Part shown: in pieces, positions 33,658 to 39,489 of the stretch
Numbering within the stretch: the stretch's first letter is position 1
Layout of the letters: each line of letters starts with the position of its first letter
IMG/VR virus record: IMGVR_UViG_3300034066_000800
Span: 1 to 43,461 of that record
DNA: 43,461 nt
Reading direction: 5' to 3' (one strand)
Source: a virus
Notes under the pieces: model-generated
Told to the model about the DNA's origin: nothing
Database searches by the model: none
What the model saw: the letters and a program-made list of their open reading frames with translations, nothing else
Made by a program: the position numbers and the translations under genes

Positions 33658-33930
33658 ATGTTGCCGATGCAATGCCCCAAATGCAGTAGCGAGACCATCC
33701 GGGCGCCGATCACCAACAACCGACTGCCGGATCAGGTGGTGCGCCGGCGGCAGTGCGCCGACTGCGGCCACAAGTGGTTCACGGTGGAGATGACGGTGCC
33801 GGACTATGCGGTCGGCTGGAGCGCTGCCCACCTGCACAAGCCGGTGCTGCGCGTGCCGCTGGAGCTGAGCGCTGGGCACACCAAGATGCGCGTGGAGGCG
33901 GTGGAGGAGCGCGACCGGTGGGGTCGGTGA
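33658..33930 (+). CDS. Zinc-ribbon protein resembling the NrdR N-terminus (90 aa)
   Basis: Starts MLPMQCPKCSSETIRAPITN and continues VVRRRQCADCGHKWFTVEMT: two CxxC pairs 25 residues apart with the R-R-x-C-x-x-C-G-x-x-W/F-x-T-x-E pattern of the NrdR zinc ribbon. The ATP-cone of NrdR is absent; the rest (VGWSAAHLHKPVLRVPLELS) is unknown. It could bind DNA or act as a small zinc adaptor. The start at 33658 leaves only 22 bases to the divergent gene, so promoters there would be compact. Confidence 0.75.
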   Translation: MLPMQCPKCSSETIRAPITNNRLPDQVVRRRQCADCGHKWFTVEMTVPDYAVGWSAAHLHKPVLRVPLELSAGHTKMRVEAVEERDRWGR

Positions 33931-33952
33931 AACATGCACCGCCGATGGTGTA
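33931..33952 (+). repeat. 22-bp box, copy 1 (upstream of the 34001 gene)
   Basis: Begins AACATGCACCG and ends GATGGTGTA. It matches 34244-34265 with one mismatch (C versus T in the middle). TATGCT follows at 33951-33956 and could be a -10. Placed about 50 bases before a gene with a strong ribosome site, it may be a promoter/operator. Confidence 0.55.
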
Positions 33953-34000
33953 TGCTTCAGGGGCACCGGCGGCATTGCCGCCCCCATCAAGGAGGTCTAG

Positions 34001-34174
34001 ATGGCTCACGTCATCACCACTGAGATCAACGGCCAGCCCGCAATGGTTGCCGATGATCTGGTCGCCACGCGCCGCCCCTGCGGCCTGTGGCACGTCCAGT
34101 TGGCTGACTGCGGCGCAACGCTGACAGTCAATGCCACTGAGGAGCAGGCGCACCGGATTCTGTCCGAAGCCTGA
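34001..34174 (+). CDS. Small protein of unknown function with strong ribosome site (57 aa)
   Basis: The ATG at 34001 is preceded by AAGGAGGT, the best Shine-Dalgarno site seen in this region. The product starts MAHVITTEINGQPAMVADD, continues CGLWHVQLADCGATLTVNAT and ends AHRILSEA. It is soluble and alpha/beta in appearance, with two Cys. No family recognised. It is not coupled to its neighbours and has its own upstream repeat box, so it may be independently expressed, perhaps strongly. Confidence 0.7.
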   Translation: MAHVITTEINGQPAMVADDLVATRRPCGLWHVQLADCGATLTVNATEEQAHRILSEA

Positions 34175-34409
34175 CCTCCACGCGGCCCGCCGGGGCCGCC
34201 ACCCATTTCGACAGCAGTATGAAGCAATATGTCACGCGCCCGGAACATGCACCGCTGATGGTGTAGGATGACGTCACGAGGGAAGGGGATCGGCACCTCG
34301 CTAAAAACGCGGCCAGGGGGAACAGAGCACACGACCCCACAATCGAGCTCAACAGGGCCTAAGTAAGCCCACACCGCCGGTTGGTCCGGCACACCTATCC
34401 ACTCCAGCC
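34175..34409 (+). promoter_or_regulatory. Structured leader / promoter region before the small-gene operon
   Basis: No gene seen. It holds the second copy of the 22-bp box (34244-34265), then a TGACGTCA palindrome. Possible hairpins follow: CGAGG pairing with CCTCG (near 34277-34299), GGGC with GCCC (near 34355-34370), and GCCGG-TTGGT-CCGGC (34376-34390), the last 19 bases before the next ATG. The layout fits a promoter with a structured 5' leader or a small RNA. Confidence 0.45.
34244..34265 (+). repeat. 22-bp box, copy 2
   Basis: Same sequence as 33931-33952 apart from one base. Followed by TAGGAT (34264-34269), a weak -10 candidate, and then the structured leader of the 34410 operon. Two near-identical boxes before two transcription units suggest a shared regulator. 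Confidence 0.55.
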
Positions 34410-34604
34410 ATGATCGCCACCACCCTGCTGCTGATCTGGAAGCTGTTCCTGCCGCTGCTGCTTGTGGTCGCAGTGATCGACTGGCTCACTGCCAGCGACG
34501 ATCGCCGCGTTCGCGTCCTGCACCGCACCGGTCTGAGCCAGCGTCAGATCGCCGACCGCCTCAACATCACCCGTTACCGCGTCCGTGTGGCGCTCGCATC
34601 ATGA
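34410..34604 (+). CDS. Membrane-anchored helix-turn-helix protein (64 aa)
   Basis: Residues about 3-25 are a strong hydrophobic helix (LLLIWKLFLPLLLVVAVIDW). Residues about 34-62 form a helix-turn-helix of the resolvase/sigma-like kind (HRTGLSQRQIADRLNITRYR). The combination of one membrane helix and a DNA-binding motif in 64 residues is unusual. It heads the chain of small genes running to 36752 and is coupled to the next gene by an ATGA overlap. A regulator held at the membrane is a possible reading; target unknown. Confidence 0.7.
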   Translation: MIATTLLLIWKLFLPLLLVVAVIDWLTASDDRRVRVLHRTGLSQRQIADRLNITRYRVRVALAS

Positions 34605-34732
34605 TCAACCACATCAACAACGCCATCTGCTGCCTGATCGCCGCAAGCGTGTTCGCCATGATCGGCATCGAGTCCGGTGCCCACCACCAGCCCACCCACT
34701 CCGGCACGCAGCAGGTGGTGCGGCATGACTGA
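34601..34732 (+). CDS. Very small protein with one hydrophobic helix (43 aa)
   Basis: The ATG overlaps the stop of the preceding gene (ATGA). Residues about 8-24 (AICCLIAASVFAMIGIE) are hydrophobic, suggesting a membrane helix or a signal-type segment, followed by a His/Gln/Thr-rich tail (GAHHQPTHSGTQQVV). It overlaps the next gene by eight bases. No family recognised. Evidence for coding is the coupling on both sides and composition. Confidence 0.5.
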   Translation: MINHINNAICCLIAASVFAMIGIESGAHHQPTHSGTQQVVRHD

Positions 34733-34883
34733 CCGCCGCTTCTACTTCCAGATCAAGGCCGCCAACGTGCTCGAGTGCGTGGAGGCATCCAGCCTCACTG
34801 AGGCGAAACTGATCGCCGCCGACACATGGCTCGAGTGGTGGTCGCAGATCGAATGGATCAACACCGAAGAAACCCATGGCTGA
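34725..34883 (+). CDS. Small phage protein of unknown function (52 aa)
   Basis: MTDRRFYFQIKAANVLECVE, then SSLTEAKLIAADTWLEWWSQ and an acidic end. It is an alpha/beta-type small domain with Trp pairs (EWWSQIEW). The start overlaps the preceding gene by eight bases, and its stop lies within the start of the next. No family recognised. Confidence 0.6.
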   Translation: MTDRRFYFQIKAANVLECVEASSLTEAKLIAADTWLEWWSQIEWINTEETHG

Positions 34884-35112
34884 AACAACCGGAGCAATGC
34901 TGCCTTGGCAATGGGCAGACGGACCACAGACCAGCCAGCACGGTGACGGCATCAGCCGGCCGCGGCCGAAGGCGCGCACCCGCGAGTTCCGGCTGATCGT
35001 CTACCCGCAGGGTGCCCAGCCGATGACGTGGATCACGCGCGCCGAGACCAAGCGCCACGCGATCCGCTACGCCGAAGCCCGCTGGCCAGGTGCCGCGGTG
35101 GAGGTGGCGTGA
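34876..35112 (+). CDS. Small phage protein of unknown function (78 aa)
   Basis: The first half is probably disordered (MAETTGAMLPWQWADGPQTS). The second half has a compact domain, FRLIVYPQGAQPMTWITRAE followed by TKRHAIRYAEARWPGAAVEV, a pattern of strand, turn and helix seen in small phage proteins that handle host enzymes, but I cannot name it. It overlaps both neighbours by a few bases and is basic overall. Confidence 0.6.
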   Translation: MAETTGAMLPWQWADGPQTSQHGDGISRPRPKARTREFRLIVYPQGAQPMTWITRAETKRHAIRYAEARWPGAAVEVA

Positions 35113-35306
35113 CCGACATCCGCCACCGCATCGAGCAGCTGCTCAGCGACACCAGCGCCTTCACCGCTGGTCAGACTGAGGAGCGCCAGCGCATCCGCCA
35201 GCTGATCGACATCCGCATCGACCAGCTGTGCGGCACCGTTGGGCTCCGCAACCGCCAGCAGCTCTGCGCTGAGCTGCTCCGCATCCGCCAACACCTCGAA
35301 CCATGA
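35109..35306 (+). CDS. Small coiled-coil protein, GTG start (65 aa)
   Basis: The start is GTG at 35109 in a GTGA overlap with the preceding stop. The protein (TDIRHRIEQLLSDTSAF, then RQRIRQLIDIRIDQLCGTVG and QLCAELLRIRQHLE) is entirely helical with heptad Leu/Ile spacing, so likely a coiled-coil dimer. Its stop overlaps the next ATG. No family recognised; part of the coupled small-gene operon. Confidence 0.6.
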   Translation: MTDIRHRIEQLLSDTSAFTAGQTEERQRIRQLIDIRIDQLCGTVGLRNRQQLCAELLRIRQHLEP

Positions 35307-35569
35307 ACGCACAACAGCTCGATCAGCAGCGCGCCGACATGATGGACGCACTGTACGAACGCAGCGGCCGCACCTGCAGCACCTACACCGGCCTGTGGCA
35401 GGAGTTCTGCGCCGACATCGCCGCCAACTTCCGCGACACGGACTATCCCGAGCTGCTCGCCCGCGTGGTGCGCGCCATGGATGCCACCGAGTCGGTGATG
35501 ACGCAGAAGCAGGCGCAGCAGGCGATCGAGATCTGCCGCCAGCAGCTGCTGGGGGATAAGTGGCGATGA
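35303..35569 (+). CDS. Helical early protein of unknown function (88 aa)
   Basis: ATG overlaps the previous stop (ATGA). The sequence MNAQQLDQQRADMMDALYER, GLWQEFCADIAANFRDTDY and QAQQAIEICRQQLLGDKWR is helical, with two Cys apart. No domain recognised. It overlaps the next gene by four bases. Predicted cytoplasmic. Confidence 0.6.
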   Translation: MNAQQLDQQRADMMDALYERSGRTCSTYTGLWQEFCADIAANFRDTDYPELLARVVRAMDATESVMTQKQAQQAIEICRQQLLGDKWR

Positions 35570-35754
35570 GCCGGCCGTTCAAGGCTGGCGAGGAGAACAT
35601 CGCCGCGATCCTCACGCCGGAGCTGGTGCGCAAGCTGCGCCGGCTCCGCACCGAGGGGTGGAGCTACCGCCAGCTGGCGGCTGAGTTCGACGTGGACGAG
35701 AAGCACGCATGGCGCATCTGCAAACGCATCGCATGGGGATGGCTCGATGACTGA
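35566..35754 (+). CDS. Helix-turn-helix regulator, small (62 aa)
   Basis: The ATG at 35566 makes an ATGA overlap with the preceding gene; an earlier in-frame ATG at 35560 is possible. The motif ILTPELVRKLRRLRTEGWSY followed by RQLAAEFDVDEKHAWRICKR is a helix-turn-helix of the resolvase/Hin-like C-terminal type, with the second helix RQLAAEF and recognition helix near DEKHAWRI. Such 60-residue phage proteins usually act as local regulators. Target unknown. Confidence 0.75.
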   Translation: MSRPFKAGEENIAAILTPELVRKLRRLRTEGWSYRQLAAEFDVDEKHAWRICKRIAWGWLDD

Positions 35755-35959
35755 CCAGATCAACCCGGACCACTACCGGCAAGGTGGCATCGAGTGCATC
35801 GATGCGATCGAGGCTGCCCTGACGCCGGAGGAGTTTCGCGGCTACTGCAAGGGCAACGTGATCAAGTACACCTGGCGCGAGCGCCACAAGGGGGAGGCGG
35901 TGTCGCTGGCCAAAGCGCAGTGGTATCTCCGCCGACTGCTCGGCAAACTGGAGGGATGA
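35747..35959 (+). CDS. DUF3310 protein (70 aa)
   Basis: The opening INPDHYRQGGIECIDAIEAA and the later YCKGNVIKYTWRERHKG with AKAQWYLRRL are the full signature of DUF3310, a small family widespread in phages, sometimes annotated as nucleotide-kinase-like without firm evidence. Length (70) is that of the single-domain version. It overlaps the upstream gene by eight bases and the next by four. Cellular role unknown. Confidence 0.85.
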   Translation: MTDQINPDHYRQGGIECIDAIEAALTPEEFRGYCKGNVIKYTWRERHKGEAVSLAKAQWYLRRLLGKLEG

Positions 35960-36186
35960 TGCACCTGCCCGGCCTCAACCTGCTCGAGCGCGCTGCGCTG
36001 TGGGTGCTGGTGCGCAGTCCCCGCACCAGTCTGGTGGCGGTGAAGGAACTGCACTGGCCGACCGTGTTCGTGGCGGCCAACCCGGCCGATCCAGTGGCGG
36101 AATACGTCACCTGCGGTGAGCCCGAGCCGGCCAGCATGACGCTCGAGCGTCTCTACCACCTACCGAGTCACGGAGAAGAGGAGTGA
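35956..36186 (+). CDS. Small protein of unknown function (76 aa)
   Basis: Starts MMHLPGLNLLERAALWVLVR (ATG at 35956 or 35959). The N-terminal helix is amphipathic, followed by VAVKELHWPTVFVAANPADP and an acidic C-terminus (HGEEE). The first helix is moderately hydrophobic, and a peripheral membrane association is possible. No family recognised. Coupled to both neighbours. Confidence 0.55.
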   Translation: MMHLPGLNLLERAALWVLVRSPRTSLVAVKELHWPTVFVAANPADPVAEYVTCGEPEPASMTLERLYHLPSHGEEE

Positions 36187-36530
36187 TCAGCCTGCACGCC
36201 GGCCGTCTGCTGCTGGTGTGCAGCCGCTCCGATCGCAACTGGCACGCACGGGTCATTCTTGGACCGAAGCCCGAGCACCAGCTGGAGGCTGACACCGGCA
36301 CCATGCACCTGCAGGAAGCGTTCCAGCGGGCGCAGAAGATCTACGAGGCAGCGCTGGTGAAGCTGCGCCCGGCTGGCGGCCAGCGCATGTGTTGGGACTG
36401 TCTGCATTGGTGCACCCACCGGCAGCGCTGCGAGCTGGCGTTGCCAGAATCGAAGCAGAGCGGCGGCCGCTATGCGGCGAAGTGCGAGATCTATGAGCCA
36501 GCCGAACGTGATCAGCCGCACGGATCGTGA
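36183..36530 (+). CDS. Cys-rich putative zinc-binding protein, GTG start (115 aa)
   Basis: GTG at 36183 in a GTGA overlap. The N-terminal part is basic and beta-like (LHAGRLLLVCSRSDRNWHAR), the middle helical (LQEAFQRAQKIYEAALVKLR). The C-terminus has a Cys cluster, CWDCLHWCTHRQRCELAL and then KCEIYEP, five Cys suited to bind zinc or an iron-sulfur centre. No family named. It overlaps the next gene by 38 bases. Confidence 0.65.
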   Translation: MISLHAGRLLLVCSRSDRNWHARVILGPKPEHQLEADTGTMHLQEAFQRAQKIYEAALVKLRPAGGQRMCWDCLHWCTHRQRCELALPESKQSGGRYAAKCEIYEPAERDQPHGS

Positions 36531-36666
36531 CGGCGGATGGATCGAAACGCTGGAGCCTGATGGTGGCGGTGAGCTCTACTACCGCAGCTGCGTCGGTGGG
36601 ATCTGCCGCTACTCGAGCGACCTGTGGCAGGCCGAGCTCTACCTAGACCACCTACTGGCACGCTGA
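36493..36666 (+). CDS. Small protein of unknown function (57 aa)
   Basis: MSQPNVISRTDRDGGWIETL, continuing GGELYYRSCVGGICRYSSDL and ending AELYLDHLLAR. A beta-hairpin-like small domain with two close Cys (SCVGGIC) that could form a disulfide or bind metal. It begins inside the 3' end of the preceding gene in another frame, and its stop overlaps the next ATG (TGATG). No family recognised. Confidence 0.55.
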   Translation: MSQPNVISRTDRDGGWIETLEPDGGGELYYRSCVGGICRYSSDLWQAELYLDHLLAR

Positions 36667-36752
36667 TGTTGCGCGACGTGCTGGTGCTGGTGCTTGAGTA
36701 TTGGGCGACGTGCCTGATCGCGCTGTGGGTGTGCAGCCGGATCCTGCCGTAG
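36666..36752 (+). CDS. Tiny membrane peptide (28 aa)
   Basis: ATG overlaps the previous stop (TGATG). The product, beginning MLRDVLVLVLEYWATCLIAL and ending CSRILP, is nearly all hydrophobic: one membrane helix with a short polar start. Last gene of the coupled chain. Similar tiny phage membrane peptides can act in host takeover or lysis inhibition, but nothing specific can be said. Confidence 0.45.
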   Translation: MLRDVLVLVLEYWATCLIALWVCSRILP

Positions 36753-36803
36753 GCCGGCTGCAAGCCCGATGCGAACGCAGAGCGGGAACGCCTCAGGATA
36801 GGT

Positions 36804-36857
36804 GCGGCCGGTGGTGGGTCCTCACGCGGTGTCCACCTGGTGCCCGCAGCCGGCCGC
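36804..36857. other. Strong nested stem-loop between convergent genes
   Basis: GCGGCCGG (36804-36811) pairs perfectly with CCGGCCGC (36850-36857). Inside, GGTGG (36813-36817) pairs with CCACC (36833-36837). The element lies between the end of the small-gene operon and the convergent HNH gene. No T-run follows on either strand, so it is not a standard intrinsic terminator. A factor-dependent terminator, an RNA-stability element or a small structured RNA are options. Confidence 0.5.
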
Positions 36858-36889
36858 TACGGGAACGCCCAGACTCTCCAGAAGAAGGT

Positions 36890-37207
36890 CTAGGCGCCAA
36901 CGTTACCCTCTCCCGCAACCCACCGCGCGATCGCCCACTCGCCCAGTGGTGTCCAGAAGGGCTGCGCGCGGTACCAGCTGACCCACTCCTTGTGGCCCTT
37001 CTGGCTGTTGCACATCAGGCAGCAGCTGATCAGGTTCTCGCGCACGGTGAGGCCGCCGTGCACCTTGGGCACCACGTGGTCGAGCGTCGGGCTGCGGCCG
37101 AGCGGATCGCCGCAGTAGGCGCAGCGGTAGTTCCATGCGAGGTGGATCTGATCGCGCGCGGAGCGGCGGGTGACCAAACGGGTCTCATCAATGTGGTGTC
37201 GATCCAA
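36890..37207 (-). CDS. HNH endonuclease (105 aa)
   Basis: Complete HNH motif: CAYCG (Cys 29 and 32), TLDHVVPKVHGG (Asp 43, His 44, His 50), ENLISCCLMCNSQKG (Asn 58, Cys 63 and 66, Asn 67). The four Cys form the structural zinc site of the HNH-4/McrA type. Length is that of free-standing phage HNH enzymes. It lies far from terminase, so a role as packaging partner is less obvious; a homing-type or host-DNA cutting role is possible. It overlaps the small gene upstream (37188-37370). Confidence 0.88.
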   Translation of the reverse strand: MDRHHIDETRLVTRRSARDQIHLAWNYRCAYCGDPLGRSPTLDHVVPKVHGGLTVRENLISCCLMCNSQKGHKEWVSWYRAQPFWTPLGEWAIARWVAGEGNVGA

Positions 37208-37370
37208 GGTCCGGCGGCAGGGGAACTGTCGTCACGTCGATCTCGATGATGTCCTCGTCGGGCGGGAGGAACTCGGCCAGCTGGCTGTAAATGTCGGCCG
37301 CGATGTCGTCGGGATCGGTGTTTGACCGGATGATGAGCTTGGCGGAGATCTCTAGGTAGAACGCCCGCAT
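37188..37370 (-). CDS. Small acidic protein preceding the HNH gene (60 aa)
   Basis: MRAFYLEISAKLIIRSNTDP, then DDIAADIYSQLAEFLPPDED and IIEIDVTTVPL. A ferredoxin-like strand-helix-strand pattern is plausible. It is acidic and overlaps the HNH start by 20 bases, so the pair is likely co-expressed. No family recognised and no strong ribosome site is seen. Confidence 0.55.
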   Translation of the reverse strand: MRAFYLEISAKLIIRSNTDPDDIAADIYSQLAEFLPPDEDIIEIDVTTVPLPPDLGSTPH

Positions 37371-37493
37371 GGGCTGGCCGCCGCTGGACCAACGGTAGCG
37401 GGGAGAACCGAAACGGGAAGTGTGAAGGATTGTGAACGGGGCGCAGGGTGCGCGGCCTGTGGTGTATAGTTATCTCATCAACGCAACCGACCG

Positions 37494-37655
37494 ATGCGCG
37501 TCCCCACCCGCACCCTCTCCGACGCCAGCTTGGCCATGCAAATCGCTGACCTGTGCGCCCAACACCCCAAGCTCACCGGCGCCCGCAAGGAGCGCAATGC
37601 CGCCTACCTCAAAGAGCTGGTGATCGAGCAAGAGCGCCGCGGTGCCCTGAAGTGA
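37494..37655 (+). CDS. Small basic helical protein (53 aa)
   Basis: MRVPTRTLSDASLAMQIADL, continuing KLTGARKERNAAYLKELVIE and ending QERRGALK. Helical and basic. GTGTATAGT (TATAGT at 37465-37470) about 25 bases upstream is the best -10 candidate in this gap, but no matching -35 was found at normal spacing. It is coupled to the next gene by a GTGA overlap. No family recognised. Confidence 0.55.
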   Translation: MRVPTRTLSDASLAMQIADLCAQHPKLTGARKERNAAYLKELVIEQERRGALK

Positions 37656-37930
37656 ACGACACCCTGCTGGGCCGCTGCACTGCGGCCCTTTCTGACGCCT
37701 ACGAACTGGCCGGGCCGTTTGATGATTGGACCGAGATGTGCGCTGGCGCTGTGCTCGAGCATCTCGCCGCCGAAATCGTGGCTCTGCACCAGCGCGAGCC
37801 GCGGCTGAGCGTCCACGAGCTGGCGCGCGTCCTCGCCAAAGAAGGGCGCAGTTGCCAGCCCGAGCCCATCGAAACATGGGACAGCCACCCCAGCCTCACG
37901 CCTGAGCAACGCAATCCATCTTTGAAATGA
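37652..37930 (+). CDS. Small protein of unknown function, GTG start (92 aa)
   Basis: Begins at GTG 37652 overlapping the previous stop. MNDTLLGRCTAALSDAYELA, then WTEMCAGAVLEHLAAEIVAL and SVHELARVLAKEGRSCQPEP: helical, cytoplasmic. Its stop overlaps the next ATG by four bases. No family recognised. Confidence 0.55.
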   Translation: MNDTLLGRCTAALSDAYELAGPFDDWTEMCAGAVLEHLAAEIVALHQREPRLSVHELARVLAKEGRSCQPEPIETWDSHPSLTPEQRNPSLK

Positions 37931-38118
37931 CCTACATCCTCCGAGTCGGCCCGTGGCACGTCGGGCCGTTCTCCACCCACACCGGCGCGCAGCACTGGGC
38001 GGAGCGCCACGGCTGCGATGACTACACCATGATTCCGCTCGATGACCCGGCCGAAGCGCCGATCAGGATCCACCGGCTGCGCATGGCGCCGCTGCGGCAT
38101 CCGATGCTGCGCGAATAG
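37927..38118 (+). CDS. Small protein before attP (63 aa)
   Basis: MTYILRVGPWHVGPFSTHTG, AQHWAERHGCDDYTMIPLDD, then an IRIHRL strand. A short beta domain of a kind common among phage early proteins. Its last codons overlap the left arm repeat of attP (38107-38129), so integrase binding could affect its 3' end. No family recognised. Confidence 0.55.
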   Translation: MTYILRVGPWHVGPFSTHTGAQHWAERHGCDDYTMIPLDDPAEAPIRIHRLRMAPLRHPMLRE

Positions 38119-38380
38119 TGCGCGAATGGCGCGTTGAGCTGCTCCGCCGTCTGCTGGCAGCCCCTGCCTAAGTGCTTGATTTCTCTGGAGATTTTGGTGC
38201 CCAGGGGCGGAATCGAACCACCGACACTGCGATTTTCAGGCGGATCTAGAGGCCTCACGGCGGTTCACGGAATCTCACTAAAGGTCTGATTCTGCGCTGC
38301 TTTTCCGGTTGACCTGTTCACGCTTGTTCGCGCAAGATCCGCCCCGTTCGCGCAAATCTGCGCGAATAGTGCGCGAATGG
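38107..38380. repeat. Integrase arm-type sites flanking attP (six TGCGCGAA boxes)
   Basis: A 23-bp sequence is exactly repeated at 38107-38129 and 38358-38380; each holds two tandem TGCGCGAA boxes (starts 38108, 38119, 38359, 38370). Two inverted copies (TTCGCGCA) start at 38327 and 38347. They flank the tRNA-like core on both sides, like the P and P' arms of lambda attP. The last box overlaps the integrase start codon (38377), so binding could repress int. Confidence 0.75.
38195..38239 (-). other. attP core: 3' half of a tRNA-Phe(GAA)-type gene
   Basis: On the minus strand this reads CTGAAAA (anticodon loop with GAA), the 3' anticodon-stem strand TCGCA, variable GTGTC, T-arm GGTGG-TTCGATT-CCGCC, acceptor strand CCTGGGC, discriminator A and CCA. 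The 5' half of a tRNA is absent and the preceding bases do not complete the anticodon stem, so it is a tRNA fragment. Such fragments are the crossover segment of phages integrating into tRNA genes and rebuild the host gene on insertion. The identity as Phe rests on the loop phase. Confidence 0.82.
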
Positions 38381-39489
38381 AGAGGGGCATGGCGAAGGAG
38401 TGGCAGGCCGATCGGAAGGTGCCCGGCCTCGGGCTGATGGTGCTCGATTCCGGGGTGCGTACCTATTACGTCCGCTACCGCGAGCCGAGCGGCAAGCAGC
38501 AGCACCACAAGATCGGACGGGCTGGCGTGATCAGCCTCACCACCGCCCGCGAGGAGGCGCTAAAGCTGCTCGGTGATGTTGCCCGCGGCATGGCGCCGAC
38601 CACTGCGCGCCAGCAGCTCAGGCGTAGCCCGACCATGCAGCAGCTGTTCGAGCGGCTGGATGCTGAGCACTATCCGAAGCTCCGGCTGAACACGGCCACC
38701 GGGTACCGCGTGCTGTGGCGCAAACACATCCTGCCGCGGCTGGGCAGCAGCAAGGCCGCGACCATCACCAGCGCTGACGTGATCGACCTGCTCAGCAAGC
38801 TGCCGCGCATCCAAGCCAACCGGACGCTGGCGGTGCTGCGCAAGGCCTTCAACCTGGCGGAGCTGTGGGGCATCAGGCAGCAGAACACCAACCCGTGCCA
38901 CAAGGTCACCACCGGCAACAGCGAACGCAAGCGGCGCCGCTACCTGACGCGCGATGAGCTCCAGCGGCTGCTGGCGGCCTTGGATTGCTTCGGCATCACC
39001 CGCGTGCGCTGGCGGTTCGCGCAGCTGATCCGCCTGCTGCTGCTGACCGGCTGCCGCGTCTCAGAGATCAAGGATGCCCGCTGGGAATGGGTGCAGGGCG
39101 CTGTGCTGGTGGTGCCGGCCGACTGCCACAAGACCGGACAGGACGGCAGCGATCGCCGCGTGCAGCTGCCACCGCAGGCGCTGCAGGTGCTCGAGGAGCT
39201 GCGCGCCAAATCGAACAGCGAGTGGATCATCCAAGGCGATGGCGATGGCCACCTGATCGGTTACCACCGGATGTGGGCGCAGCTGCTGGAGGCCGCCAAG
39301 ATCGAGAACCTGCGGGTGCATGACCTGCGGCACAGCTTCGCCAGCCTTGGCCTGAGCGCCGGACTGAGCCTGCCGCAGATCGGTGGCCTGCTCGGCCACG
39401 CCAGCCCGCAGACCACGCAGCGCTACGCGCACCTGATGGATGAGGCAGCTGCCGGCATGGCCGCGAAGGTGGCGGCGCTGATCCGCTAG
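38377..39489 (+). CDS. int: Tyrosine recombinase integrase (370 aa)
   Basis: Catalytic residues are all present: Arg 227 (TGCRVSE), Lys 252 (CHKTGQ), His 315 and Arg 318 (VHDLRHSFASLGL), His 341 (LLGHASPQTT) and Tyr 350 (TTQRYAHLM). The N-terminal part has an arm-binding domain of the DUF4102-like kind (VPGLGLMVLDSGVRTYYVRY) and a core-binding helix bundle (about 85-180). Start ATG 38377 overlaps an arm-type box; ATG 38389 is an alternative. It lies beside attP. Its stop shares CTAG with the convergent dCTP deaminase gene. It mediates insertion into and excision from a tRNA gene. Confidence 0.95.
   Translation: MERGMAKEWQADRKVPGLGLMVLDSGVRTYYVRYREPSGKQQHHKIGRAGVISLTTAREEALKLLGDVARGMAPTTARQQLRRSPTMQQLFERLDAEHYPKLRLNTATGYRVLWRKHILPRLGSSKAATITSADVIDLLSKLPRIQANRTLAVLRKAFNLAELWGIRQQNTNPCHKVTTGNSERKRRRYLTRDELQRLLAALDCFGITRVRWRFAQLIRLLLLTGCRVSEIKDARWEWVQGAVLVVPADCHKTGQDGSDRRVQLPPQALQVLEELRAKSNSEWIIQGDGDGHLIGYHRMWAQLLEAAKIENLRVHDLRHSFASLGLSAGLSLPQIGGLLGHASPQTTQRYAHLMDEAAAGMAAKVAALIR

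Noticed and set aside
34006-34392. 128-aa minus-strand ORF
   Set aside because: Opposite the well-started 57-aa gene and the repeat/leader region; Cys/Arg-rich random composition.
38022-38258. Minus-strand ORF with a C-terminal-like SVGGSIPPLGT sequence
   Set aside because: It is translation through the tRNA-derived attP core, a well-known false protein; it also overlaps the real plus-strand gene at 37927-38118.
38195-38290. Possible complete tRNA gene
   Set aside because: Only the 3' half (anticodon loop to CCA) is present; there is no D-arm or 5' acceptor strand, so it is an attachment site.
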